DNA from: CAVVNN01 sp963838035
Lineage (GTDB): Bacteria; Actinomycetota; Thermoleophilia; Solirubrobacterales; 70-9
Direction: 5' to 3'
Length of the DNA: 64,000 nucleotides
Assembly (NCBI GenBank): GCA_963838035.1
Contig: CAWIPM010000010.1
Span: forward strand, 33,991-97,990
Shown here: in pieces, positions 36,756 through 46,022 of the stretch
How the letters are laid out: each line of letters begins with the position of its first letter
How positions within the stretch are numbered: position 1 is the first letter of the stretch
Translations under genes and position numbers: made by a program
The notes under the pieces: model-generated
Database searches by the model: none
Told to the model about the DNA's origin: nothing
The model's input: only the letters and a program-made list of their open reading frames with translations

Positions 36756-38043
36756 TGGTGGTCTTCCCCGGCGAGAGGGAAGCATCAGTGTCAAGTGCAG
36801 TGGGGCAGCAATCGCATGGGCGAGCAATGGCGGGACGGCGTTACCGATCTGGCGATACCGAAGGCTTGGCTGACCCGAAAAGCGGAACCAGTCGGGGAAT
36901 GTCTGGACGCGCGCAGCCTCGCGGACCGAGAGGGTCCGATCCTGATCGGGATGGATATACCAGTACCCATCTTTGGCGATATGCGCAGTGATGGACCGGC
37001 TGAGGCCCCTCCATTCGAGCCGCTTGTACTTGTCCGAAAAGATGTCGGAGCGATAGCGCTGAAGCCGCGCGGGAAGCTACTCGTAGGTGTCACCTTCCTT
37101 GAGCAGAGCGAATGCCTCAGCGTCATCGGGCCTGACATCGCGAGTTATGTGGTCGTGCACGAAGCGGCGGTCCTCATGTACAACTCCCGCGCGAAGATGC
37201 CGCTGGAGTTTTGTCCACGGCCGCGCGTATGGGATGCGCTCCTCGCGCTGTGCGGGGGGCACGATCGGAAGATCACCAATTGCTTGGCGCACCGTGGGCG
37301 CCTTCGTATCTGGCTTCGGCCATTGGAACTGCTGTGCGCCTGGTTTCAGAGCAACAATGAACAGTCGGCTTCGGTGCTGAGGTACGCCGTGCTCATAGGC
37401 ATGGAGGATCTTTGCCCGGGGTCTGTAGCCCAACTCACGCAGAGACTCGCAAAAGCCGACTAGGACAGCACCGTCATTCCAGGCAGCAAGGTCGGGAACA
37501 TTCTCCAGAAGAACGGCGCTCGGCTTCACCTCCTCCACGACCCGGATGAAACTCCGCCACATCTGCGCACGCGGATCATCCATCGATCGCTGCCCTGCCT
37601 CGACAAGGCTGCGAAGCTGGACCGTCCCGCTCGCGAAAACGGCTGGCAAGGCACTCCGCCGGCGATCACATCGACGTTACGGATGCCCCAAATGCGAAGC
37701 TGCTCAAGGAGATCCTCCGGATCAGAGAGATCGCCCTCGTACCCCAAGCCACCGATGTTCGAAACATGCGTCTCGACAGATGCGGGGTCATTATCTGCCC
37801 CAACAAGCACACGGAAACCGGCCTGCTCCAGCCCGAGGCTGAGCCCACCGGCGCCGCAGAATAGGTCGATGGCGGTGAGACCAAGCTGCGACTGCTCTCG
37901 CAGCCAGCGCCGAACGGCTTTTTGATCACCCGAGTTGGGGCGTCAGGATGAGGCGGAAGTCGCAGGTTATGCCCACGGCGGGTTTGCACGGCGACGCGAC
38001 GTTTTTGCTTCGTTGACCGAATTGCGGTGTTTCCCTTCGCCAT
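36756..38043 (-). CDS. DNA (cytosine-5-)-methyltransferase, frameshifted
   Basis: From ATG 38043 the assembled frames give motif I AIDLFCGAGGLSLGLEQAGF, GADNDPASVETHV, motif IV with the nucleophile GGVPCQPFSRAG (near 37650), ENV motif VLLENVPDL, motif VIII-like QHRSRLFIVAL, and motifs IX-X SITAHIAKDGYWYIH...QIGNAVPPLLAHAI. It methylates cytosine C5, probably marking host DNA for the DISARM-like genes (the class 2 DrmMII role). Frame changes are needed near 37925, 37628 and 37070 (a TAG in GAGTAG). After motif X the frame runs straight into the glycosylase. Confidence 0.83.
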
Positions 38044-38645
38044 CACGCGCGTCTCTGCCTCTGAGACTGGGATGCCGACGCCGGCGGCACGATCGTTGAC
38101 AGGTCTTCGGGACACGCAGGCACAGGTCGTTTCAATGCTGGCCGCCAGCACTCTTTCACGGGCTTCCGGGCCATATCCAGATCAAGCAACTTTCCGCGCA
38201 GGAGCGAGCTTGATGGCTGGAGCATAAACACAAGGAGTCGGAGCGATCGACGCTATCGAATTGAAGGCCCAGCGGCAATTGACCAGCTCGCGGCTTCGGG
38301 GTTCGACGCGACTTCGAGTTCGGCGCCTCGTCCTAGAAGCCGTCGATGAGATGCCAAGGAATGAAGTTGCACAACCCAGCCTGATAACTCAGGGCACAGC
38401 GAGAAGCAGACGCAGACCCGTAGCCGACGCACTGATCCGGCGCTACGGCCTCGCCTCGGTTTAAGTCCCGTTTGCAGCATGTGGTCGAACCGATGCACCA
38501 CCGGTCGCGGAAAGTTTCGCTGTGGCCGATGCAATAGGCGGTCTCGCTGGACAGGGTAGTTGTGGAGGCGAAGGTCCGACAGATGGTGCGGTGGCAACCC
38601 GTTGGAGCAGTCGGCCCGCTCTTTCGACATAGAGGGTGAGAGGCG

Positions 38646-38852
38646 ATGACCGACCAACTGCTTGCCGAGCCCTTGCTTGATGCCAACGAGGCGGCGCGGT
38701 TGCTGCAGGTGCCGCGCAGCACGCTCTATGAGCTGGTGCGCTCGCGAAGATTGCCGCATGTCCGGATCGGCGATCGCGGGCTGAGGTTCACCCGCGCCGG
38801 GTTGGAGGACTGGGTGGCTGAGAACAGCTACGGGACGCGACGCCAGCGGTGA
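38646..38852 (+). CDS. Excisionase-type HTH protein (second copy)
   Basis: This 68-residue excisionase starts at ATG 38646 after GTGAGAGG. Its HTH (LLDANEAARLLQVPRSTLYE) and wing (LPHVRIGDRGLRF) are nearly the same as in the copy at 18.6 kb. It is convergent with the integrase gene and overlaps or abuts its 3' end. Together the two would control excision of the island. Confidence 0.82.
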   Translation: MTDQLLAEPLLDANEAARLLQVPRSTLYELVRSRRLPHVRIGDRGLRFTRAGLEDWVAENSYGTRRQR

Positions 38853-40046
38853 GCCGATGCGAGTGTCGGCATTCGCGAACGTCAGCTGCAGGCGCCGCCG
38901 CTGCGACTCCTGCGGCACCTCGAGCCGGAACGCTTCGGAGACGCGCTTGGCGGCGTCCTCGCGGTCGACGAAGGCGAGATAGCGCCTGGTCGTCGTCAGA
39001 TCGGCGTGGCCCATCCACTCCATGACCTCACGGGAGTCGGCGTGGCGGATCACTGTGCTGCCGAAGGTGTGGCGAAGGTTGTGGAAGCGGAAGTCCTCTC
39101 GCAGATCCGCGCCTTGAGGGCTGCTTTGTAGCGCTCCTTCAGCGACTTGTAGCCAAGGTGCCGGCCCCCGGTCGGTGCAGAAGACGAGGTCGTCGTCCCC
39201 GGTGAAGTGGTCGCGCTGACCGATGCGAGCGAGGCGAGCGGCGACCTCCTCGGCCATCGGCACCGCTCGCTCCATCCCGCTCTTCGGCGTCGTCGTTTCG
39301 CCGCGGGTCCAGTTCTCGCGGACATGGATCGTGCGCCGGCCGAAATCGATGTCGCGCCAGCGCAGCGCAAGGATCTCCCCCATCCGCAGGCCGGCAAAGG
39401 CCGCGGTGTGGAAGATCGCCGCATCCTGCTCATTCTCCGCCACGCGCACCAGCGCCAGGACCTCCTCCGGCCGCAGGACCTCAATCTTCGCCGCCCGCCG
39501 CACCCTTGGCCGCTCGACGATGTCGACGGGGTTGGCGGCAGCCCATAGACCTTCATCGCCCGCTTGAAGATCGAGCCAAGGCAGATCACGTACTTCTGCC
39601 GCGTCCGGTTGGAGCCCTTATAGCCGCTGACCCAGAGCTCGAGCTCCTCCGAGGTGATCGACTCGATCTTGCGATCGCCGAACTCGCGGATCGAGGACGC
39701 GGACCATGTTGTTGTAGTCGCGCATCGTCGAGGGCTTGCAGTCGCGGACGTTTTCGCAATAGGCCAGCCAGTCGGCGGAGGCATCACTGAAGGTCTTGCC
39801 GGTCTGCACCATTCCCGGCAGTGTTCCCAGGCGGGCCTGCATGAGCAGCTCGTCGAGATAGGCCCTCGCGCTCGCTTTCGTGAAGAAGCCCTCCGGCGGC
39901 GCGGTCTTCTCCGTCCAGGCCGGTCCGAGCCGTTTCTGCTGCTGCCTCCCGTCCGGCAATCGGTACTTCGCGTACCAGACCGAGCCGCGTTTTCCCTTCC
40001 TTTTAAGGACGTGTCCGGAGATTGGACGGGGTTGCGGAGAGCGCAT
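38850..40046 (-). pseudogene. Tyrosine integrase of the island, frameshifted
   Basis: ATG 40046 starts MRSPQPRPISGHVLKRKGKR, an AP2-like arm-binding domain (WYAKYRLPDGRQQQKRLG) followed by the SAM-like core-binding domain. The catalytic part has GLRMGEILALRW (Arg), FHNLRHTFGS (His-x-x-Arg) and MGHADLTTTRRYL (His, Tyr), so all active residues are encoded. Frame changes near 39690, 39540 and 39120 break it. The frame remains open beyond the homologous end, antisense to the excisionase, down to 38253; I place the end near 38850. It lies next to tRNA-derived site B. Confidence 0.82.
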
Positions 40047-40068
40047 ATGCGCCTCGATTGTAGCCGAT

Positions 40069-40090
40069 TTCGGGACAAATTCGGGACAAA
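40069..40090 (+). repeat. Perfect tandem 11-bp repeat beside site B (likely integrase arm sites)
   Basis: TTCGGGACAAA occurs twice without a gap (40069-40079, 40080-40090), between the integrase start and site B. Near-identical motifs lie inside site A. Confidence 0.6.
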
Positions 40091-40148
40091 GTTTGGAGAT
40101 AGCCCCAATTCGCACTTGCGGAATATGGCTATTTAAAGGGCTTTTCTA

Positions 40149-40192
40149 TGGGGCGGGAAGGACTCGAACCTTCGACCGACGGATTATGAGTC
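40149..40192 (-). other. Attachment-site relic: 3' half of a CAT-anticodon tRNA (site B)
   Basis: The minus strand reads anticodon loop CTCATAA with 3' stem TCCGTC, T arm GAAGG-TTCGAGT-CCTTC, acceptor CCGCCCC and discriminator A. The sequence before the anticodon loop does not complete the tRNA, so only a 3' half is present. It lies ~100 bases from the integrase start, the standard attP arrangement. To the right follows a truncated plus-strand gene rather than a tRNA 5' half. Confidence 0.8.
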
Positions 40193-40642
40193 CTCTCCGA
40201 GCGTGAGATCTTCGCCCGTGAGCGTTCCGAGGGAAAGCGCGTCTTCTCGGCCGAGCTCAGCGGCGGTCGCTTCCATCGTCCCGACCTGATCCTCCTCGGC
40301 GACCTGCCCGAGGCGATCGAGGTTGAGCTGACCGACAAGGCCCCTCGCCGCCTCGACGAGATCATGCGCTCTTGGCGGCGCGCCGTCGCGGGCAGGCCGT
40401 TCGGCGGCATCCGCTACCTCTGCTCGCTGCGGGCGTTGCCCTACGTCGACCGCGCCGTCTCGCGGACGAAATGCGAGAGCTGTATTGAGGTCGAGGCGCT
40501 TGAGGAGCGTGACGATCGCCTCTCACTCGCTGCGGAGTCTCGGCTGCTGCGCTTCAGCTATGGGCCCGAGGACTCGCTCTTAGCCGCAACCGGAGGAAGA
40601 GCGCCCGAGCCGACCACCCGCGACGCGACATGGGCCGTATAG
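40190..40642 (+). pseudogene. Replication-relaxation family protein, C-terminal fragment
   Basis: Beginning right at site B, the plus strand encodes SEREIFARERSEG, GGRFHRPDLILLG and EAIEVELTDKAPRRLDEIM, the C-terminal half of Replic_Relax-type proteins of actinobacterial plasmids and integrative elements. The N-terminal half is missing and an in-frame TGA lies in the tRNA core just upstream. The homologous part ends near 40560; the open frame continues antisense to the next fragment. Confidence 0.65.
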
Positions 40643-40930
40643 CCGAACACCGTGCCCGAAGGGGCAGCGATACCCGAGCGCCGCGGGGAGGTCACGACAT
40701 CCCGCTCTCCCAGCAGCGCCGAGGTCGTGGGGTCGAAGATCAGCTCCAGCCGCACACCGCGCGCTTGGTCGGTGTATGCGACGCCGACTCCCATGCGGCC
40801 GATCGGATCGCTGACCGCGCCCAGCAGTTGCACTCCGGGCAGTTCTGAGGCCACTCGGTAAAGCGCCGCCCGCAGCTTCGGGGGCGCGAAGCTCTCCACC
40901 GAGCAGGAAGCCGACCGCCCCGAAGAGCGG
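40558..40930 (-). pseudogene. CU044_5270-like protein, C-terminal fragment
   Basis: The minus strand encodes PPKLRAALYRVASELPGVQL, DPIGRMGVGVAYTD and LELIFDPTTSALLGERDVV, followed by GTVFGYTAHVASRVV. This is the conserved C-terminal part of CU044_5270-family proteins, which often accompany RNA polymerase sigma factors. The N-terminal membrane part is not seen in any frame. It converges on the replication-relaxation fragment. Function is presumably lost. Confidence 0.55.
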
Positions 40931-41325
40931 CGCGTGTCCAGGCTGCCTGCGAGCCAGCCCGGTGGAGGTCATCCCGGCGGCGCTCAGCGAGCCAAACGAA
41001 CGCGATGTCGAGGGGGCTCTGAGCAATACCGCTCAGGCCCAGTTCGGACGGGCTTTCTCTCCTGCCGCGTCGCGGCGATAGCATCGATCTCGTCACCGTC
41101 CTCGACGAGTGCCTTGCGATGCCTCTGTGGGAGGCCGAGGCGGGGTTTGGTCTGGCGGATGCGGGATAGGGCAGGGCTGGTGCCGGGAGTGGGGGAGGGC
41201 AGATTGGGCCGCACTGGTGCCTCTAACAGCCCATCTGCCGCCGCAATTGGCTTCCGTCAATCAACCTCGCGCCGGAATCCGCGCCACGCGGCCCGTTCTC
41301 CCCGTCAATTTGGTTCGTTTGCGGT

Positions 41326-42290
41326 TCACCGTTGCCCCGATTCCACTCGCTTGCCGACTTCACGCCCCGGGAATCCGACTCGCCGGCTAAACGCCGCGTC
41401 GACCTCCTCCAGTGGGCGCACGTCGCCGTGGCCGTATGCGCCGAGAATCCTGTTCGCGTGATGGAGCGTCCAGCCAGCCTGCGCCGCGATCGCCCGCGGT
41501 GATAGTCCCAGCTCGGTCCACATGTAGTGAACCCCATAAAGCTTGATCGCGTAGTGGAAGCGGAACCTCAGCCCCGCCGCCGCGAGCACCGTATTCCAAT
41601 AGCCCGTGAAGGTCGGCGCCGTCAGCGGCCTGCCGGTCTTCGAGGTGAAGGCCCGTTTAGGCGTGAGGCAACCGTTTGATCGCATCGCGCGCAGCCCTCG
41701 TCAGTGCGATCAGCCTTTCGCACGTCTGCGCGTCTTCCGGCTGTCGTGAATGTGGATTCTCATGCGGCCGAAGTCGACGTCGGTCCAATCCAGCGCGTGA
41801 GCTCGCTCGGCCGCGATAAAGGTGTAGGTGGCGAAGAGCAGCGCGGCCCGCATCATCTTGCCGTAGTCACCGAGCGCCGAACAGGCCGATAGCAAGCCTC
41901 GAACTCCTCCGGCAGGGCGGCGATTGACGGGCCGTCTCGGGGAGCGTCTGAGTTTGCGTGCCGGGTTGCGCGCGAGGGGTAGGTCGTCCTCGTCGATCGC
42001 GTGGTTGTAGAGGCTGGTGATCGCCGGAGGCTCCCACCTGGGGATCGGGCCACGATGCGACCAGGGGCCCTCGCCATGGACCCACTGCTTGAGCTCGGAA
42101 TGGCTGATGTCGAGGGAGCGCCCCTGAAAGTCCTCGCGGAAGCGCCGCAACCGGCCGGTCTGGGTATGCAGGGAGTCGGCTTGTTTCGGCGCGCGTAGTC
42201 GGCCAGGTAGCGATCGACGTACTCGTCGCAGCTGGGCAGTTCGAGTCGCTCCATTCTGTCGGCTCGAAACGGGCTTCACTCTCCCCCGAA
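41326..42290 (-). pseudogene. Decayed phage-type integrase, copy 1
   Basis: Spread over three frames are an N-terminal core-binding part (CDEYVDRYLADYARR, SHSELKQWVHGEGPW, LYNHAIDEDDLPLARNPARK), a catalytic-domain start (AERAHALDWTDVDFGRMRI) and an end LSPRAIAAQAGWTLHHANRI...YGHGDVRPLEEVDAAF. The place of the usual HxLR is FHYAIKLYG, lacking the conserved Arg. Several indels and no intact frame. It is a tandem partner of copy 2 and clearly homologous to it. Confidence 0.7.
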
Positions 42291-43390
42291 ACATCTCGCC
42301 TGCTGGCGAACCTCACGACTGCCACGAGTCGAGTCGTGCGGCCACCGCGCGGCTTGGGAATCCATCGGCCTGTAAAAGGAGGCGTCGACCTCCTGCAGCG
42401 CACCCACCTCGCCATGGCCGTAGACAGCGAGCATCCTGTTGGCGTTGTCGAGCTTCCAGCCAGCCTGCGCCGCGATCGCCCGCGGTGAGAGTCCAAGCAC
42501 GGTCCACATGTGGTGACGCCGTAGTGCTTGGTCGCGTGGTAGAAGTGGAACCTCACCCCGGCTGCGGCGAGGACGATATTCCAATACTCAGAGATCGTCC
42601 GAGGGGACAGTTGCTTGCCCCTTTCGAAGTGAAGACGAGCTTGGAGTCGCGGGGCAGCAATTGATCGCATCGCGGGCGGGCGGCGTCAGCGCGATCGGCT
42701 TCGCGCCGGTCTTCGGCTCTTCCACTTGCCACGGTAGACGCGCCTGGCCTTGCGGATTCGCATCCGGCGGAAGTCCACGTCGGTCCATTCCAGCGCGTAG
42801 AGCTCGCTCGGACGCATCAGGGTGTAGGCCGCGAAGAGCAACAGCGCCCGCATCCTGGGCCGTAGTCGCCCAGTGCCGAACAGGCCGCCAGCAGCGCGTC
42901 GAACTCCTCGGGGGAGGGCGGCGCTTGGTCGGCCCGGCCCTGTAGCGCCAGGTCAGCTTGCGTGCGGGACTCCGCGCCAGGCGCATGTCGTCCTCGTCGA
43001 TCGCGTGGTTGAAGAGACTGATGATCGCCGGGAGCTAGACTTGGGATCGGTCCACGCTCCGACCAGGGACCTTCGCCCTGGATCCACTGCTTGAGCTCGG
43101 CGCGGCTTATGTCGAGGGAGCGCCCCGCAAAGTCCTTGCGAAAGCGCCGCAACCGGAATGTCTGAATGTGCAAGGAGCTGGGCCTGTGTCGCGCGCGCAT
43201 ATTCGGCCAGGTAGCGATCGACGTACTCGTCGCAGGTGGGGAACTCCGACTCGCTGCGGCCGATCGGCCTCTCTCGCGACTCACTCCTCCCGGGGTAGCG
43301 ATGCGATCTGCCGCGCAAGCTCCGCGCCCAGCGATACCGCGGCTTCCCGCCCTCGCTTGAGGGGGATTCCCCTCGACCCCGGCACTTCAC
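42276..43390 (-). pseudogene. Decayed phage-type integrase, copy 2
   Basis: Same architecture as copy 1: CDEYVDRYLAEYARAT, SRAELKQWIQGEGPW, NHAIDEDDM, then GAKPIALTPPARDAI and the C-terminal LSPRAIAAQAGWKLDNANRM...YGHGEVGALQEVDASF. The catalytic HxxR position reads FYHATKHYG. At least four frame changes. The two copies are similar but not identical, so they arose by duplication or by two related elements landing side by side. Confidence 0.7.
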
Positions 43391-43471
43391 GATCCCGGCA
43401 CCATGCCTAACTATATAGGACTAGTGGTCTGCCGCATTGATTAAGCGCGCGCGGTTGAGAGCCTGTCTCCG

Positions 43472-43708
43472 ATGGGGCCCTCCGAGCAGCCACAGCCCGC
43501 GCTCGGCGAGGCCCTGCGCCAGTTGCGGCGAGAGCGAGGCGTCAGCCAGGAAGCCCTCGCCTACGAGGCCGGCGTCACCAGCGGCACCCTTTCGCTGATT
43601 GAGCGCGGTCGCTCCAACCCCACCTGGGGAACGGTCAAGGGAATCTCAGCGGCGCTGAGCACCACAATCGCCGACGTGGCGGCGCTCTCGCTCAAGTTCG
43701 AGAAGTAA
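43472..43708 (+). CDS. XRE-family transcriptional regulator
   Basis: A 78-residue protein consisting of one Cro/CI-type helix-turn-helix: LRQLRRERGVSQEALAYEAG, then GTLSLIERGRSNPTW and a closing helix. Start ATG 43472. Such short XRE proteins repress neighbouring genes. No partner is adjacent (upstream is the integrase graveyard, downstream a convergent unknown gene). Frame intact. Confidence 0.87.
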   Translation: MGPSEQPQPALGEALRQLRRERGVSQEALAYEAGVTSGTLSLIERGRSNPTWGTVKGISAALSTTIADVAALSLKFEK

Positions 43709-43901
43709 GCGTTTCGGCTCGGGCTCAGCGCTCGCGCCGCTGCTCTCCGTCATCCCGGCGCATGCGCGAGGTTCGGCTCGGCTTCTAGCACCCCGTTAAC
43801 CCGCCCATCCGAAATCGTCGCTCTCCACATCCACAGCCGGCAACCTCGCCGGCCGCACTACCTCATCGCCGAGATCCGCAGCCCCTCCACCTCCGGGCCG
43901 C

Positions 43902-44402
43902 TCAACTCCCCAGCGCCCTTTCGATCAGCTCCGAGGTGCGCCGCGAGAGGTTGAGAGCCTCGTCTTGGTCGACGATCGGCAGCGTCACCAGGAAAATCAA
44001 GCTCGGCATCAGCACCGGCAGCCGCCCGGCGTTGCCGGTCGCAAGTTCCCACCGCATCACCAACTCGGCCCCGTCCAAGGCGACCGACACCGCCCGCCAG
44101 GGGACGCCCTCCAGCTGCTCTGCCCCGGCCGCCCGCGCGATCTGGGCCAAGCTCAGCCGGAGCCCCGCGACCAACGACTCGTATTGAGGGTTGAGAAGAT
44201 CCATCGGCAAGGTGCCGTTCCCGCTCAGCAGCGAGTGGGAGCCAGGCATCTCCGTCTCGCTCTCCGCGTAGCCGAGCTCCGCGCAGAGTTGTCCTGCGAC
44301 CTGGAGTAGTGCCTCGCCGTCGTTCCCGCCCGCCACGAGCCGGAAAGGTACTACCTTCTCGAGAAAATAAGCCGCCCTCCCGACTCGAACAAACAAATCC
44401 AT
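43902..44402 (-). CDS. Unknown protein, 166 residues
   Basis: Intact frame from ATG 44402. It has alternating charged helices and a hydrophobic stretch near the C-terminus (LMPSLIFLVTLPIVDQDEAL) followed by RRTSELIERALGS. No recognised motif. It is divergent from the TetR gene at 44548, the usual placement for a regulated target, so control by that repressor is a reasonable guess. The ending resembles proteins I have seen beside TetR genes in related bacteria, but I cannot name a family. Confidence 0.6.
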   Translation of the reverse strand: MDLFVRVGRAAYFLEKVVPFRLVAGGNDGEALLQVAGQLCAELGYAESETEMPGSHSLLSGNGTLPMDLLNPQYESLVAGLRLSLAQIARAAGAEQLEGVPWRAVSVALDGAELVMRWELATGNAGRLPVLMPSLIFLVTLPIVDQDEALNLSRRTSELIERALGS

Positions 44403-44547
44403 TTATTGACTTTGCCAGCTTACACTGAGGTCAAGTAGATAGATGTTTTTACCCTCAAGTCGCTTACTTGCCCCGTATTGATGCCTGAAGGGCGACCCAT
44501 TCACCTTCGTCGCGATCACCGCCTTCCATTGAGCCGCCGTCGGCGGT

Positions 44548-45252
44548 ATGCTCATGTCCATGCGCGCACTACCGGGACGGGCCTCACGAGCCACGCTGGA
44601 CGCACCTCCGGTCTCCGTTACCCGCTCCAGCGCCCACGAAGACCAACGCCGCCGCATTCTTCGCGCCATCGGCGAGCTCGTCGCCGAAGGCGGCTACTCC
44701 GACGTCACCGTCGAGCTGATCGTCAAACGCGCCCACGTCAGCTACAAGACCTTCTACAAGCACTTCTCCAGCAAGGAAGAGTGCTTCCTAGCCCTCTTCG
44801 ACAGCGTCTTCCGGGCCACCGAGAGCGACGATCCGCGACGCCTCGCGACCGACCCTCGACCCTGGGCCGAGCAGGTCTCGCTCGCCCTCGCCACCCTGAT
44901 CGACGTCATCCTCGCCGACCCGATCATCGCCCGCGCCATCATCGTCGAGGCGCCGACGGTTGGGCCCGGCATCCACGAGCGCTACGAGCACGCCACCAAG
45001 GCCCTCGTCCCGCTCTTCCGCGCCGGGCGCAAGCTCAACCCGCGCGGAGCCGAGCTCCCCGAGACCATCGAGGACACCCTGGCCGGCTCGGTCTTCTGGT
45101 CCGTCTACCAGCGCCTCATCGTCGGCGAAGCCGAGCGCCTGTCCGACCTTCTCCCCGACGTGACCGAGCTCGTCCTCCGCACCTACCTCGGCCAGGCCGA
45201 GGCCACCCGCGTCGCCCGCGCCGAGGCCCTCGGCGAGCCATCGTTCGCCTGA
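44548..45252 (+). CDS. TetR-family transcriptional regulator
   Basis: 234 residues; the N-terminal HTH spans ~31-80 (RRRILRAIGELVAEGGYSDV, VSYKTFYKHFSSKEECFLAL) and the rest is a helical ligand domain. TetR proteins repress efflux or metabolic genes until a ligand binds. ATG 44548, 44554 and 44560 are all possible starts. It lies 75 bases before a second TetR gene on the same strand and is divergent from the unknown gene at 43902. Confidence 0.9.
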   Translation: MLMSMRALPGRASRATLDAPPVSVTRSSAHEDQRRRILRAIGELVAEGGYSDVTVELIVKRAHVSYKTFYKHFSSKEECFLALFDSVFRATESDDPRRLATDPRPWAEQVSLALATLIDVILADPIIARAIIVEAPTVGPGIHERYEHATKALVPLFRAGRKLNPRGAELPETIEDTLAGSVFWSVYQRLIVGEAERLSDLLPDVTELVLRTYLGQAEATRVARAEALGEPSFA

Positions 45253-45326
45253 GCAGGCCCTTCCGGCGCCAAATGTCGTCTGACCGCGCCTCGCTTGGCC
45301 CCGCAGACTCAATAATCTTGCCGCCT

Positions 45327-46022
45327 ATGGCGGAGGAGAGCGGCGATCGGCAAGAGCAGCCCGGAGAGCTCGGCCCGCTCCCCGGCGGCCACCACGGCCT
45401 CTCCCGCGAGCAGATCCTCGAGTCCCAGCGCGAGCGCCTGCTCGCGGCGATCGCCCACGAGGTCGCGGCTCGCGGCTACCCGGCCACGACCATCACCGAG
45501 ATCGTCAAGCTGGCCTCCGTCTCGACCCGCGACTTCTACGAGCACTTCGGCGGCAAGGAGGAGTGCTTCCTGGCCGCCTTCGACGCCGTTCGCGATCACC
45601 TCGAGGAGCTGCTCGCCGCCGCGGCGGCCTCTCAACCCGACTGGCCCCACCAGCTGATCGCCGCCCTGGGCGCCGCCCTGGACTTCTTCGCCGCCGAGCC
45701 CGACCTCGCTCGCCTCTGCCTCGTCGAGCCGGTCAGCGCCACGCCGACGATCGCGATCCGCTTCCGCGAGGCCGTCCTCGCCTGCGTGCCCGCCCTCGAC
45801 AAGGGACGCTCCGAGATGGGCGACGGCGCGGCGCTGCCGCCGAGCACCGAGGACTCGCTCCTCGGCGGCATCGTCTCCCTGACGACCCGCTCCATCCTCG
45901 CCGGCGAAACCGAGAACCTGCCGGCTCTCCTCCCCGACCTGGTCGAATTCACCCTCAGCCCATACCTCGGGGCCGAGCGGGCCGCCGAGCTGGCCGCCGA
46001 GCCGCGCGCCGGCTCCCGGTAA
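45327..46022 (+). CDS. TetR-family transcriptional regulator (second)
   Basis: 231 residues from ATG 45327; upstream in-frame codons are only the shadow of the first TetR gene. The HTH is RERLLAAIAHEVAARGYPAT ... VSTRDFYEHFGGKEECFLAA. The ligand domain ends near YLGAERAAELAAEP. No Shine-Dalgarno is visible, so translation may be leaderless. Paralogous to the first in its HTH (xxFYxHFxxKEECFLA) and to the regulators at 60.8 and 62-63.6 kb. Confidence 0.9.
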   Translation: MAEESGDRQEQPGELGPLPGGHHGLSREQILESQRERLLAAIAHEVAARGYPATTITEIVKLASVSTRDFYEHFGGKEECFLAAFDAVRDHLEELLAAAAASQPDWPHQLIAALGAALDFFAAEPDLARLCLVEPVSATPTIAIRFREAVLACVPALDKGRSEMGDGAALPPSTEDSLLGGIVSLTTRSILAGETENLPALLPDLVEFTLSPYLGAERAAELAAEPRAGSR

